Shown: one piece after another, positions 1-11,759 of the stretch
How positions within the stretch are numbered: the first letter of the stretch is position 1
Layout of the letters: each line of letters starts with the position of its first letter
DNA from: Gnetum montanum
Taxonomy: Eukaryota > Streptophyta > Gnetopsida > Gnetales > Gnetaceae
Direction: 5' to 3'
DNA: 64,000 nucleotides
NCBI GenBank assembly: GCA_015680685.1
Contig: MNCI01025086.1
Location: forward strand, 260,787-324,786
Program-made: the position numbers and the translations under genes
The notes under the pieces: generated by a model
Databases searched by the model: none
What the model was told of the DNA's origin: nothing
Seen by the model: only the letters and a program-made list of their open reading frames with translations

Positions 1-2485
1 TAGCAGTTGATCTCTAATCAGTAAATCACACCTTGAAAACCTCGAGTTCAACATTAGTAATATCAAGGCTTTTCTTTATCTCCTTATGGATTTTGAACTT
101 TGTTTCATACAACAAGTACCAACTGGCTACTTCTCCAAGTTTGAGCATGACCATCTAGTAGTCAGCATTACTAGGTTTGTATAGCAAAGATTGGCAAGCT
201 CCATGTATTCCGTCATCTCCTTGATCTGTAGCACTTTCATGTAGATCTCTACCTTGTTGTAGACATTGAGCCCATCAAAGATAGGCTACTAGAAATTACC
301 TCCTTCTTTGAGCTACTGGAGGGCCTCGTTGATTTTTTCCTTTGCCATCTAGATGTGTTTTTCATTGATTTCTTTCTGTGGATAGACTTGATCTTTGTAA
401 TGGTTCTTGACTCTCGCAAATTTGAAAGCCTCATTCTTACAAGTAGATATTTCTATTGTAGATTTTTGGTGAAGGGATTGGACTTCCTCTATGGAGAGAT
501 TTCTATTTCTGGTTTCCAATATCCTTAGTTCAGTGTTCACTCTAGCTAGTTGCTCCTACTATTGATGGATAAATTCTTGCATCTACTACTTTTTCACATC
601 AACATTCCACAAGCAATGATTCTCTATGGTCAGGATTTCATTCTCATGGTGCATCTTGACCAAGTCCATTTGAATGGTGTATGCCTTGGTATTGGTCATA
701 GATTGGTTAAAGATGGCTATCTCCTTTACATTCTCAGCCTATTTGAGCTTGTCCTAAAGCTATTGAAAAGCTTCAACATGTGTTAGTGTAAGGTTGAGAA
801 ATGTAGGATTGGCAAGGAAAGGTCTTAATTTAGCAGCCTCTGTAGCTAAGCATTGGTTCTAAGCTTGGGCTATTTTGAGTTTCCCCTTACTTCAAGTAGC
901 TTTGATTGGATTACAATGATGGTATCCAAAAGATTGAAGATAACCAAAATCGGTTGCCTGATTTTCACTAGTCAATCCATCAACTGCTTGTGTTGGGCTA
1001 CACTTAATCTACTACTAACTATTCTTGTGGATGTTTTCACATCTTTAAGTGTAGAAACATCTATTATAGACATTACAAGCACATTTAAGGCCTCAAAAAT
1101 TTTATTAGTAATCACCTCTACTATTGTCTCCTACCCATGGTGTTGCATCACCAAGATAGTTGCCCCCTTGCCCTCCTCTAGACATATCAAAAAAGGAGTG
1201 GCATTCCTAGAGATTTTTGGGAATTGCTATTATTGCAAGAGGGAGACTATTACCTCTCAAGTGTTAGGATTTGATCTCATGGGTAGCTACATTCTTTGGG
1301 TTGAAAAAATTGGCCCACCTCCCTCCATTTGGCTGATGGTTTAAGCCACTTTGTTAAAGTGACTCATCGCTAGGCGATACACAGATGGGTCACTACCACT
1401 TGTCCTTGCTTACTACTCTTACTCATGTAAGTGCTACTCTCAAATCTCATGCATGTGCTCAAGGGAAATGTAGGCCTCTGATGTTGTTTCATGAGTTAGT
1501 GGTGGTGGTTGTGGTCATTTCTTCTCTTCTTGGATGATCTTAGTAAGCACCTTATCCTTCATCATTTCCACCCAAGTAGTAGATGGAGTACATTGGATCA
1601 TGTAATTTTTGTAGTGGGTTATTTCCTCCCATCTTGCATAATTTTTTGATAAGGAATGGAAAGGGGAGTACCTTCCTTCCATGTTCATTTGGTTTAAATC
1701 ACTTCTCTATCTCAAGATAGATTAGCTATGGAAGGTTGATGGGGAATTGACTGCTTAGAACAACACATGCATAGGTGAAGAAGATAGTGATCTTACTTGG
1801 ACTCACTATTGGGTTGATTTGGAAGGTTGTGATCTTAAAGTATGCATGTTTTATTGTCATGAGCGTGCCAAACTCCTTATGATTGACTCCATAACATCAC
1901 TACATCCATTCCTTCTTAATGTTAGGATCTACTTGCATGGGGATTTCTACAAGGTTGGCCCTTGTTTCTGGTAACGTAAGGATATTTGTAATGGCTTTCA
2001 CCAAGTAGGAAATCAAAATATTCTTGATTTAGACTATTGAATTGACCTACCGATTATTCTAGAAAAGATATGTCTCTCCCATGTACCACTTCCTATTGGA
2101 TGTGATTGTGGACCATATGGAAGATTTCTACAGGTGAGCTTTGACTTTTGGTGGTGTAAAATCCAAGAAAGGTTCAAATTTTAATTCTTGAAGCACCAAT
2201 TTCTAAACCTCCTTATTCATGATCTACCTAAGGTAGGGTTCCATGACGGTCACCTCATGATTTGGTCTTGGTTCAAGTGTCTCATCTCGGTGAGACTATT
2301 TTGTTGTTGCAACTTCTTCAGGAATCTATTAAAAAACATTCCACTGCAAGCTCCTCCCAAAGAGGTTCCATTGCATGGGTCTCTACTTGCTTATGGGATT
2401 TCTCTTAGCCCTTTTCTATTTTTGGTCCTTTATCCCTTGGTTGGAATGGTCCTCCTTCCTATGTGTGCTTTCCTTTAGGTGCCAT
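1..2485 (-). pseudogene. Accessory 3' ORF of Athila-like element A (partial)
   Basis: The minus strand downstream of pol carries a decayed ORF that begins at an ATG near 2483-2485 and continues beyond the left edge. It aligns along its length with the better bounded copy in element B (43374-46237), which shows that it belongs to the element. The part at 240-540 is rich in Glu, Lys, Arg, Asn and Leu and looks like coiled coil. Many stops and frameshifts are present. Athila elements often carry an env-like ORF in this position, but I see no signal peptide or membrane segment here and do not recognise the family. Position and collinearity are seen; a retrotransposon-borne accessory function is inference. 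Confidence 0.6.
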
Positions 2486-4480
2486 CTGTGATCACATCAT
2501 AACCAAGGATTAGCAATCAATGTGTAACTTATAACATTTAGTACCTTTCTCATTGGACAATTACACTTAAGCTAAGCTTGGACTATTGTAGATTGATTAT
2601 TTCATTATTATTTTGATGATTTTTAACTTAAAGTGTCATTCGAGCTTGTTGTAAGGTTTAACCCTTATAATTTGATGTTTTAATGCTAGTTTCTTTGTTA
2701 AACCCTTGTGGGAGTTAGAAATTTTTCGAGATTTTTTTATCAAAAACTTAAGTTTTGTGGCCCCCATGAAAAAGATCTTAACTACAATAGGTACAGGGTC
2801 AAAGAATGGAGAGAATTGGACAAAGGATTAGGAAGATATGGCTATTGGTAGGTTTTGGGCTCTACAAAATTCGAAAACTCCCCCTCATTTAGGAGAAAAT
2901 GTGAAAATGATAAGTGTTGTTACCTATTTATAGGTGGGTGGACCCCTAGGTTGAAAAGATCTTATATACATGGTCTCATTTGTGTATGGGCTTCGTCAAT
3001 GGGTACTTGTCTATGGAGCTAATGCTAAAAATTTCCACATTAAATATCTTCAAAAATAGGAGTTTTCTTGTGAAATTGGTGTCAATGGAGAGCCAAAAAA
3101 TCCATGAACATGATGGAATACTTGAAGAGGGCTCATGAATGCTCAAAATTCAAAAAATTGGAGAATGAAATTTATTGGAGATGATGCCTTAAGAAGCACA
3201 TATTTGGATGCATCAATGGGGCACATGAAATATTTGATTATGGAAATGCCTAAGGATAATGAACTTAACTAGCCCAAAGTAGGCATATGCCCTTTTTTCC
3301 CTTGCACAACCTTAACTAGGGAGTTCGTGGATCCCATAATTAATTAACAGTTATGAAAAGTTAAGGACTAAATCTAGAACAATCTATCTAAGATATTTAA
3401 CACATTAAACAAAAACATGAAGATTGATAGTGAGATGAGTCATGGAAAGCATTGATGGATGAGAGAGAAAGTGGAATGGAGTTTTGAATCATGGTTACAT
3501 AAAGTCCTTTATGGATTTTATGGTTAAATGACTTGATAGAGTCTATCCTTAGTCCAAATCAAGACCAATCACTTTCAGTGACTTCATATCACCACTCTAA
3601 GACTAGTCCATCCCCTCGAGACATAAGAATGCTCCCACAAATCAATCACCATTCCTTAATTGAGAAGAAAAGAGAAGTAGGAAGTGAGAAAGAGCCTTAG
3701 AGTGGAACTTTAGGCATAGGTAACATGTCTTTCTAGCCCTATAACCAATGCTTGTAGCCCATTATTTTATCTAAGGGATATGCTTTGAATTTCCATCATT
3801 TTCCTTTCCTTGTTTTTTTGAATTTTATGTTTTTATGTATTTTTTGGATGGAAGCTACACCATGCAAAGAGGTATTCAACTTCCTATTATTGGTTGATGC
3901 AAAATAGTAAGAAATACATGAAAATAATCATGCACTCAAGTAAGTAGAGAGGTACAAAGAGCTTTGAATCCCCTTGAATTCACACCTTGTTCAAACCTTT
4001 CAATCTTTCCCAAGTTTGGAAACTACAACGATCACAAATTCATTAAATTTTTATTAATGAAAAAGGGACCTCATATTTCAAAAACAAGGAAAACCATAGA
4101 GTGTGTGGAGGGGTGTATGATGTGGACTTATTGCCTATTCCATGAAAAAGAAACTTTATCTTTGTCATCAGTCATCAAAATTCAAAAATTGAAACTAGAC
4201 ATTAGTAATCAAAGACATTAAATAAAAATTGTCATTAGCAAACAGCTACAACATCACTGTGTCCTGTTGGCAAAAAAGCATTTTGTTAGAAAATAAGAAG
4301 AAAAATTCATATAAAAATAAACTAAAATATAAAAAAATTATAAAATATTTTTAAGAAATTCAAAACGTACTAATGATTTTGTAAAATAAAAATTTGAAAA
4401 ATAAAAAAGTATAAAAACAAAGAAGTGTAAAAATAAAAACGTGTAAAATAAAAAAGTAGAAAAACTAAGGAGCCACTGAT
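2486..4480. other. Spacer between pol and accessory ORF of element A
   Basis: About 2 kb without recognisable coding sequence. It is collinear with the spacer of element B (46238-48268), including a shared block near 3720-3790 (matching 47510-47580). It contains a minus-strand TATA-like site at 2923-2934 and an A-rich tract at about 4290-4460 next to the pol end. Confidence 0.6.
2923..2934 (-). promoter_or_regulatory. TATA-like site upstream of the accessory ORF of A
   Basis: The minus strand reads CCTATAAATAGG about 440 bases upstream of the accessory ORF start. Element B has a TATA-like GTATAAATAC at the corresponding place (46673-46682). The LTR of A carries CCTATAAATATG on the same strand at about 10550-10561. 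It could be an internal promoter for the accessory ORF; this is inference from position and word only. Confidence 0.35.
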
Positions 4481-5760
4481 ATGGTGAGGACAGATGGCCA
4501 TCTCCCCCATGACTAAGTTGAAAGGAGGAGATCTAAAAGATTGAGCAAGGTTGTCCATCCAATGAGGTGTCGCTTGCACTAGCTTGCTTAGGCTCATGGA
4601 AAGGTTTTATTTGTTGCATGCTGACTAACTGCTTTTTGTTCAGGCTTTCAAGTTGTAGATCAACATGTACCAATAAGAAAAGGTTTCATAAATGATATAA
4701 GGCCCTTCCCAGAATGTTTAAAACATAGTGTGTTAAGGTACATGTGTAGGATTCTAATAGAGGAACTTGTCTCCATGTTGAAATTTAACTTTCCTTACCC
4801 TAAGGTCATGGCATTTTTTGTTGAATTCCTTGTGCAATTTATTCAAGGATAAGGCCACTAATGAATTCTCATATAACACATTGAGGTTGATTAATCTCTA
4901 TTTTTGTGCTAGGCTTAGGTCAAGATCTAAGTCATAGGCTATTGAAAGTGTACAAAGCTCGAATTGAATGGGAAGAGTTAGAAGTTTTCCATACATCAGC
5001 TCATAGGGAGAGTAGCCTATAGGGAATTTCCATCTAGAGTGGTAGGCCCAAAGGGAATTATGGAGTTTCATACTATAGTCTCTCCTATGTTTGCTAATTG
5101 TTCTTATTAATATATTTGTGATCTCCCTATTGGTAACTTTAGCTTGACCATTGGCTTGGGGGTGATAGCATGTTAGTTTATGGTCAACCTCCAAGTGTTG
5201 CATGAACTTGTTGAAGGTAGTGCCTATAAAGTGAGTACCATTGTCAAAAATTAGTGTACTTGGCACTCTAAACTTGTTTACAATATTATTTTATACAAAG
5301 TAAGCAACAATTAAAGATGTATAGTTGGTGATGGCTACTGCTTCTGTCCATTTAGTAAAATAGTCAACAGACTATTATGTTTTCCTTTTCATTTGACATG
5401 GGTGTGATGGGATCCATGAAGCCTATGCTCCAAATGTCAAAGGGTTCTAGTGGTTGGATTCATTGTTGAGGCTCCTACATTTGAGCAATCATCCCACCAT
5501 CTCATTGATAGCATTTACATGAATGGACAAATTGAAGAGTATCCCTAAATATTATTGGCCAATAATTCCCTACCATTAGGATCTTAATGGTCATGTGTCT
5601 CCTTGCATAATGACTTCCACAAGGGCCTTGATGAGAGTCTTGGAGAATGTGTAATTGATTCATATCAAGAACACACCAATGAACTAGGTTATTGGCCCAC
5701 ACCTTGTAAAGGTGTTTATTGATCTCCATGAAGTGTTTGACTTGATGAAAAACTCTTGCT
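4481..5760 (-). pseudogene. Integrase of element A (Athila-like pol, C-terminal part)
   Basis: Integrase would insert the cDNA into the host chromosome. On the minus strand the zinc-binding region lies at 5502-5729 (histidines in the segment reading GSHYARRH, cysteines near its end in SCKCYQ). The catalytic core follows at 4898-5266, with the second catalytic Asp in F-D-N-G-T-H-F and the family block YHPQANGQ. The third acidic residue is lost: the usual Q-A-E-V reads Q-A-K-V. The conserved LWAY and SPYELMYGK blocks typical of Athila/gypsy integrases are present. A stop and frameshifts separate the pieces. The pol end is approximate: the block DGQPCSIF near 4520-4570 is still shared with element B, which ends at 48269. 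Confidence 0.8.
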
Positions 5761-7390
5761 TCTTTTGGTAGTCTAACTATTGTGGAATCTATTGAGTGAG
5801 AAGATAAGTGAGGATGTCATCATACCACTTAAGTTCAGTGGGTATTTATTCATTTATTGCATTTGCAAGGAGGAGTTCATTAGGGAACTGATCAAAAAAT
5901 AGGCTTTCCTCCTCTTTATTATCCCATTGTAATCAAGACAAGTGATTAGAAACCACAATATCAGTTCTTTTTTGATCTACCATTGTAAGATTAAACTCCT
6001 GTAAGATCACCAATTATCATATGACATGGGGGCTCATCATTAGCTTGTTCATGAGGAAAAAATGGCATTGTGGTTAGTTTATACAAACACTTCATATCCA
6101 AGCACATAGTGCCTAAACGTCTCCAAAGCATACACCACTACCATTAGCTCTTTCTTCGTTGTGGTGTATTTAAGCTATGCACCCATAATACTTCAACTTG
6201 TGTAGTGGATGTAATAAGGAAATTTTTGATAATCCAACTACATAAGTATAGCTCCCAAGGCATAGTTCGATGCATCCATCATGATGTGAAATGGATGGAA
6301 CCAATCAGGTGCTTATAGAATTAGAGTTTCTAGAAGCTTCTCCTTAAGCTATTGGAATTCCTTTTCACATTCCTTAGTTTATATGAATAAAGCATCCTTT
6401 TTTGCAAGCTTGACCAATGGTTTAGCAATCTTAGAGAAATTCTCTATGAATCGTTAGTAGTAGCTAGTGTGTCTAAAGAGTGATTGGACATATTTAATGG
6501 TTTTTAGTTGGCAGGTTATTCCTTGGATGATTCTAATCTTTTTAGGATCCACCTCAATCCCTACTTGTGAGATTCTATGTCATAACACAATACCATCCTA
6601 GATCATGAGATGGATCTTCTACCAATTAAGCTAAAGATAAATCTCCACACATCTTTTAGGCACTTGCTTAAGGTAATTCAGAGCTTGCTCAAATGTATCA
6701 CCATAGGTGGAGAAGTCCTCCATGAAGACTTCCACCTTGCTAACAATCTGCTACTGAAAAATACTTAGGACAAGGTGTTGGAATGTTGTAGGGGCATTAC
6801 ATAAATCAAAAGGCATTTTTTATATGAAAAATTTTCCTAGGGATTTGTGAGTGTTATTTTGGCCCCATCTTCTAGCATAATCTAAATCTAGTTATAGCCA
6901 TTATAACCATCCAAAAAGCTATAATAGAAATGCCTAGAGATAGTGTCCAACACCTAGTCCACAAATGAGAATGAAAAATTATCTTTGAATGTTTCCATGT
7001 TCAACAAGCTAAAATTAATACAAACTTGCCACTTGCCACCTTTCTTTGGAATGATCATAAGTGGGATAACCCACTCACTATTTGCAATGGGATAGATGAA
7101 CCCTACCTTGAGGAGTTATTTAATTTCCTCTTTAACAATTTGATTCAATTTGGGATTCAGCTACCTATGTGACTGCCTCTTTGGCTTGATGGAAGGATTA
7201 GTATAGATGCGATGGTAGCATATCTGAGAATCAATCCCTATGACTTTAGTATATGACTAAGCAAAGGTGTTGGCCATTTGTTAATCACATTTAACAACAT
7301 CATTTTCTACTTAGAAGAAATGTTGCCATTGATTATTACTAGCTTACTATTTTTTAGAAATGCAGATTCCATGTCAACAAGTAGAGTTTT
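5761..7390 (-). pseudogene. Reverse transcriptase and RNase H of element A
   Basis: In minus-strand order, the RT start block lies at about 7390-7180. The region with FIYPIANSEWV and PKKGG is at about 7130-7030, the first catalytic Asp in SFLDGYNGY at about 6930-6900, and the active-site block VFMEDFSTYG at 6700-6729. The thumb and connection follow at about 6600-6400. RNase H with the words ASNYALGAIL and YTTTKKELM lies at about 6300-6120. The wording matches Athila-lineage pol. The first Asp of the normal M-D-D motif is Glu, as it is in element B. Several frameshifts and stops make this a dead copy. Confidence 0.8.
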
Positions 7391-8085
7391 TAACTCTAAG
7401 GGCTTCTATTTAAAATTGTCAGAGATTTTCAACTCTTTCCAATAAGTATCATCAAGTTCATCATTAAAGAGTTGGTGATGAACTAGTTCCAGTTCATCCA
7501 TGCCTTCAACATAGGCACATGTTAAGCTCTCAGTTGGTTCCATGCAAAGTGTGCTACTTTCACAATTAGCTATTAGCCACTGGATGTCCTCCTATTTTGT
7601 GCCTACTGTGTATAGGCACTTTGGATTTTAGATTCATCTACACACTATCTACATGCTTTTATTGATGTGCTTTTGATAAATCATAACTTTTGCATATAGT
7701 TGCACATTGTATCACTGTACGTAATGCATGGAACTCTCTTCTTCTTAATCTTTTCAAAATAATTTTCCTTGGAAATTTATAGGGAAAGATATCTTATGTT
7801 CATTCATGTATTAATTGTGCTCAACCAAGCCCTTTCTATAATGATTGGAAAATTCCCCTTGCAATTGTCAACCTTAATCACTAGGAAATCGACAAGATAG
7901 GACCATCAACAAATAGTGGTCGCAATTTCCTTCACTAATCTCAAGGAAATAGTGATGGGGTGATTTTTTAGTTCTAAATGAATGTTTCTCTTCTTCAAAG
8001 CAAGTAGGTTCTAGGCTTTGTACATTTCATGGGAAATCAAATTAACACCAAAACTTGAATCAAGAAGAGCCTTGCATGGCTCATT
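7391..8085 (-). pseudogene. Aspartic protease region of element A
   Basis: The minus strand at about 8040-8075 reads ALLDSSFGVN, which corresponds to the retroviral-type aspartic protease active site (D-S/T-G). The Gly after D-S is Ser in this copy. It is collinear with the protease of element B (about 51430-51880), where the flap and the I-I-M-G-R-A-W-L block are easier to read. The segment from 7700 to 7390 toward RT is poorly conserved. Disrupted; ends are approximate. Confidence 0.6.
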
Positions 8086-9637
8086 TCAAGCAATCTACAA
8101 CTAGATGAAAGGAGTTTCCAATTATTTTACAATTTTTAAAGTGGTTTCAAACTTTGCATCCAAAGATTCCCACATTTTGTCCTCCTTAGCCAAAATTTCA
8201 TAAACAAATTTTTGAATTGGCAAGATTTTTTGCTACACCACTTCATCAGGTGGTGCCTCCCCCTTACTATCACAAAAACAGACCTCCTTTTTCTAATGGA
8301 AGGATCCCAGTTATACTCAGCATTTTCCCATTTTTTCAACTCACCTTCTTCTTTTGCAACCTACTTAATTAGTCTTTGAATTTGATGGGCTCAAAGTTTT
8401 GACAATCTCCCTTGGCCACAAACCTTAAGGATTCTTCTCATTTTTTTATCAAAGCCCATCTATGATATGGCAAAGCTATTATTTCTTAGAATAGCCATGG
8501 CTAGCTTACCTATGCAAAAGGGAATAATACCTATCCATGATTACATTCAAGGATTCACGTGTTCCTTGTCACTAGCCTTTGATTTGCTTTTTCAAAGTGG
8601 ACAATCTAGAATACGTTTGATATTTTCCATTAAACAACTCAAGCATCATACTTCATTGATGAATTAATTCTAGCTCAAAAGAGCAGTATCAACTTTATAC
8701 TTATTTTGTGAGTGTCCTAAGAAACAACTTAAGTTTTTGCCAATCATTCTCTATATTCTACAACACATAGCATTATGAAAGACTTGGAGATGGGTCTATG
8801 GCTCTAAGTTATATTCCCCTCAAATCTAGAGATATTGTTCATATCCAACCTCTTGATTCTTCTATCTTTTACATGCCTAGTTGGAATTATAACTACCTCT
8901 ATGATGTTCAACATGCATCAAGTTGCAAAAAAAGGTTCTTCATCATCATAATTTTGATGACACCTATGGTGTCCTCTGCTATCCCTTTGTTCATCGTAGG
9001 GCCTATAAGCATTATTGTCCTATCATCCATCTTCATCACGACTTTGCCTTCTATGGTGTTAGTTAGATTTAGAGGAGGAAGAAGAAGATGGAGATGAAGA
9101 GGAAGAAGAGGGAGGAGGATTGCCATCACCATGTTGTTTGCCATCTTCTTTGCACTTTTCATGGCCACGATCATTGGGTTTATCATCATCATGATGCTTG
9201 CCTTAACTCCCACTTCTATCTGAATATTCATGTTGAGAACCCCAAAAGGTAAAATCCTCCTTGTCATTTTGATTCAATAGGAACAAGGGATTAGTGAACC
9301 ATTTCCCCTTCATAGCTTCATGCTACTTCTTTTGGTGCTAATCTTGTTTGTGTTGGATTTCCATGGGATAATAGTCTTGATAGTCATTATCTTGCATAAT
9401 GCACGTATCATGGAGATCCTAGATGCCCAACCTCTTAAGAGTTTAGAATAGCATCCTAGGAACAGATTAGTTGGAAGGTAACACAACATTGACCTCCACA
9501 TATCTCCATTGCAATTGTTCATCTTGATGTAGGATGAAGGTGAAATCAAGCACAAACTCATCTAGATGAGTGTGCGCCACTTTGAATTCTTGGTGCACTA
9601 GCCATTTTGATTCATCATGCCTATTAGAAGAAGACAT
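8086..9637 (-). pseudogene. Gag of element A (Athila-like)
   Basis: Gag would form the virus-like particle. The start is the minus-strand ATG at 9635-9637 (protein begins MSSSNRHDESKW), about 140 bases inside the primer-binding site. The N-terminal part reads to about 9310. A low-complexity stretch rich in Ser, Pro and acidic/basic residues follows (about 9250-8910). The retrotransposon-gag domain region is at about 8790-8340, and a segment with the conserved block DPSIRKRRS lies at 8280-8310. Frameshifts and stops occur throughout. The homologous gag of B has lost the start codon at the equivalent place, so A gives the better N-terminus. Confidence 0.65.
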
Positions 9638-9778
9638 TTTGGATTAAAAGAAAAATTTAGTGTGCTTTAATTATAATAATTATTTTTATTTTTTGAATGT
9701 TTACAACTTTAGGATTCATTCTAATGATCTCAAATAATATTCACTAAGTCCTATATACCATAGGTATCAAACTATAAG

Positions 9779-9797
9779 TGCCTAGAAATGGTTCCAA
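9779..9797 (-). promoter_or_regulatory. Primer-binding site of element A (decayed tRNA-Asp type)
   Basis: Immediately inside the 5' LTR the minus strand reads TTGGAACCATTTCTAGGCA. Compared with the tRNA-Asp-type site used by Athila elements (TTGGCGCCGTTGCCGGGGA), most differences are C-to-T or G-to-A. The position next to the LTR end supports the call; the tRNA identity is an inference from the decayed match. Confidence 0.5.
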
Positions 9798-10682
9798 TGA
9801 TGAGTGGTGAGTAGACCCTATGCCCAACCATATCAATCATTAAGTGTTCACACGTGATTTGGTTGAATTTCGTGGACTTATAGCCTTTTAAGTACACTGG
9901 TCTTGAGGAAGTGAAACTAAATGTTACAATTGTTGTCTTCCCAATTACACTTTTGAAATGCAAAGGTATCGTAAAGTGTAACTAAGGCATATGATTTTTA
10001 TCATTTTTACATTTTATGTTCTAAGTCGTCTAAGAATAAATAATAAAGAATGAAAGGTATTTAATTGCTAACTTAATCAAAATAGCTAACATTTAACTAA
10101 TCCTAACATAAGCATATGTTCCCACTTTTTGTACACATCTTGAACATGTTTAATGCTACTGTGTTACCAAAGAATAAGTATTATTAGGATTACCAAGCAC
10201 CAAGCATATGCTTTAAGTGGTCATACTTATGTGATTAATTAATCACTATTTAAATTTGCTTAGTCTAGCTTAATTAATTACATAAAACATTAAAGAAACT
10301 TGCTTAAAATATTAAAAGCTTAAAGGAAATAATTAATCTATTTCGAAGTGTTGCAAGGTTTATCAGAAAGCTTATCTTTATTTTTTCACAAATTGCAGTG
10401 CTTAGGTACAATAGTGCTTGAATAAAGATTTGTACACTCTTTGACTCCTACTATGGGCACTTAGAAAAATATTCTAACTTCTAAATGAAAAAACTACAAG
10501 AGCTTCACTAAAACTATGAGACTTATGCCATAAATACAGTTGGTGAACACATATTTATAGGAAAAATAAGGAGCCCCATTGATAGGTACACATCAATGGA
10601 TCAAACCCTACGTTGATGGGATCATGTTAATGGGTTCACGTTGATGACATCCCATCAATGTGGCCAACCAAACAACTCATCA
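9798..10682 (-). repeat. 5' LTR of element A (885 bp)
   Basis: It is bounded by the inverted ends TGATGAG (9798-9804) and CTCATCA (10676-10682). It aligns with the 3' LTR of element B (42498-43160), which has the same ends but is about 220 bp shorter, mainly in the part matching 10370-10600. A minus-strand TATA-like word lies at about 10550-10561. The copia fragment restarts directly after 10682. The other LTR of A is outside the window, so the target duplication cannot be checked. Confidence 0.85.
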
Positions 10683-11290
10683 ACTATGGTATAGAAGATT
10701 GGGATATTTAAATCTTAAGAGCCTTATCAAGGCTTCTAAAAATAAAAGTTTTGAAGAATTATCCAACATTCAATCTAAGAAAGATAAGGTATATGACACT
10801 TGTCAAAAAGGTAAGTAATGATCCATATTTTACAAGAGAAAAAATGATATTCCTACTAAACATTCTCTTGAATTATTGCATTTGGATTTGGTTGGACCTA
10901 CTAGAGCTTGTAGCTTAGTTGGTAAAAGATTTTTTTTGTGATTATTGATGATTACTTAAGGTTTACTTGGGTACTGCTACTAACCCATAAGGATGAAGCA
11001 TTTCATCACTGTAAAAAAACTTTGCTACATGATACAAAGAGAGAAGAAATACCTAATCAAGATGATTAGAAGTGACCATGGAGGAGAATTTGATAGCTAT
11101 GCCTTTAAGGAATACTATTACAATGAGTATTGAATATGAATTTTCAGCACTAAGGATTCCTCAAAAAATGGAGTTGCTAAATGAAAAACTTAGGTGATAT
11201 AAGAAATGACTAGAACCTTACTTCATGAATAGATGTTGCCAAAATGAATCATTAAAAAAATAACTCTTATTCAAGTCATTTAGGCTTAAT
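10683..11290 (+). pseudogene. Ty1/copia GAG-pre-integrase and integrase fragment
   Basis: The plus strand right after the LTR of A reads YRRLGYLN followed by DKVYDTCQKGK, the zinc-finger (GAG-pre-integrase) block of copia pol. The integrase core follows: HLDLVGPTR with the first catalytic Asp at about 10880-10905, WVLLLTHKDEAF, and IRSDHGGEFDS with the second catalytic Asp at about 11060-11095. The word NGVA and a TRTLLHE block near 11205-11230 finish the recognisable part. There are frequent stops and frameshifts. The upstream part of this copia must lie to the left of element A, outside the window. Ordinary decayed copia; no LTR was found for it. Confidence 0.75.
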
Positions 11291-11759
11291 AGTGAAAAGG
11301 ACAGGTGGAGAGATCCATCAACAAGATTGAAGATTCAACAATTAAAGATCTCAACAACAAATCTTCTCAAAGTTGATTCTAACATACAAAGATATTCAAG
11401 GCAAAGAAAGGAGGAGAATTAAGATATTGAGATTATTAGCCAAAATTGTCCATCACACATAGCAAGAGAAGGATTCATGTTATATTCTTACTTACCAACA
11501 ATAATTAATTACAATATTGGAGTACTTCTTAGCTTGAATTTCTTTATAATTTGTTGTCTTCTATAATATATACAATCTTTCTTATTACTATTCTTTTATT
11601 TTTAGCTGTAACCTTGTCATGTTGGTGTTCATTTTTTATTTCAGCTAAAATCTTCTTTTGTTGTTATTCTCTTGAATCATCACACCATTATATCATTGTC
11701 AATATCAAAGATATATGCAAAATTACTAGGTGAAGCAAAAGAATATATAATGTTAGATT
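11291..11759. other. AT-rich stretch without recognised gene
   Basis: Between the copia fragment and the LINE I see no recognisable protein, repeat or RNA. A 60-residue hydrophobic reading frame at 11551-11733 looks like chance in AT-rich DNA. Confidence 0.5.

Larger units (their letters stand above)
1..10682 (-). mobile_element. Element A: Athila-like Ty3/gypsy LTR retrotransposon, 5' LTR to accessory ORF
   Basis: On the minus strand the order is 5' LTR (9798-10682), primer-binding site, gag, protease, RT, RNase H, integrase, a 2-kb spacer and an accessory ORF that runs off the left edge of the window. The domain order is that of Ty3/gypsy. The wording of the RT (a V-F-M-x-D-F-S-x-Y-G active-site block), the integrase (N-R-E-I, L-W-A-Y) and the decayed tRNA-Asp primer site point to the Athila lineage. 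The element is collinear over its whole visible length with element B at 42498-54683, shifted by about 43.7 kb. The 3' LTR is outside the window, so no target duplication can be tested. It is inserted in a copia fragment that resumes right after 10682. Confidence 0.85.

Noticed and set aside
850-1344. 163-codon plus-strand frame, and its relatives at 44619-44979
   Set aside because: They are antisense to the accessory ORF of the Athila-like elements. Homology between the two copies is explained by the element, and the minus strand reads the charged coiled-coil protein.
8908-9267. Met-rich 119-codon frame on the minus strand
   Set aside because: An out-of-frame reading of the low-complexity part of gag of element A. 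The same happens at 53568-53828 in B.
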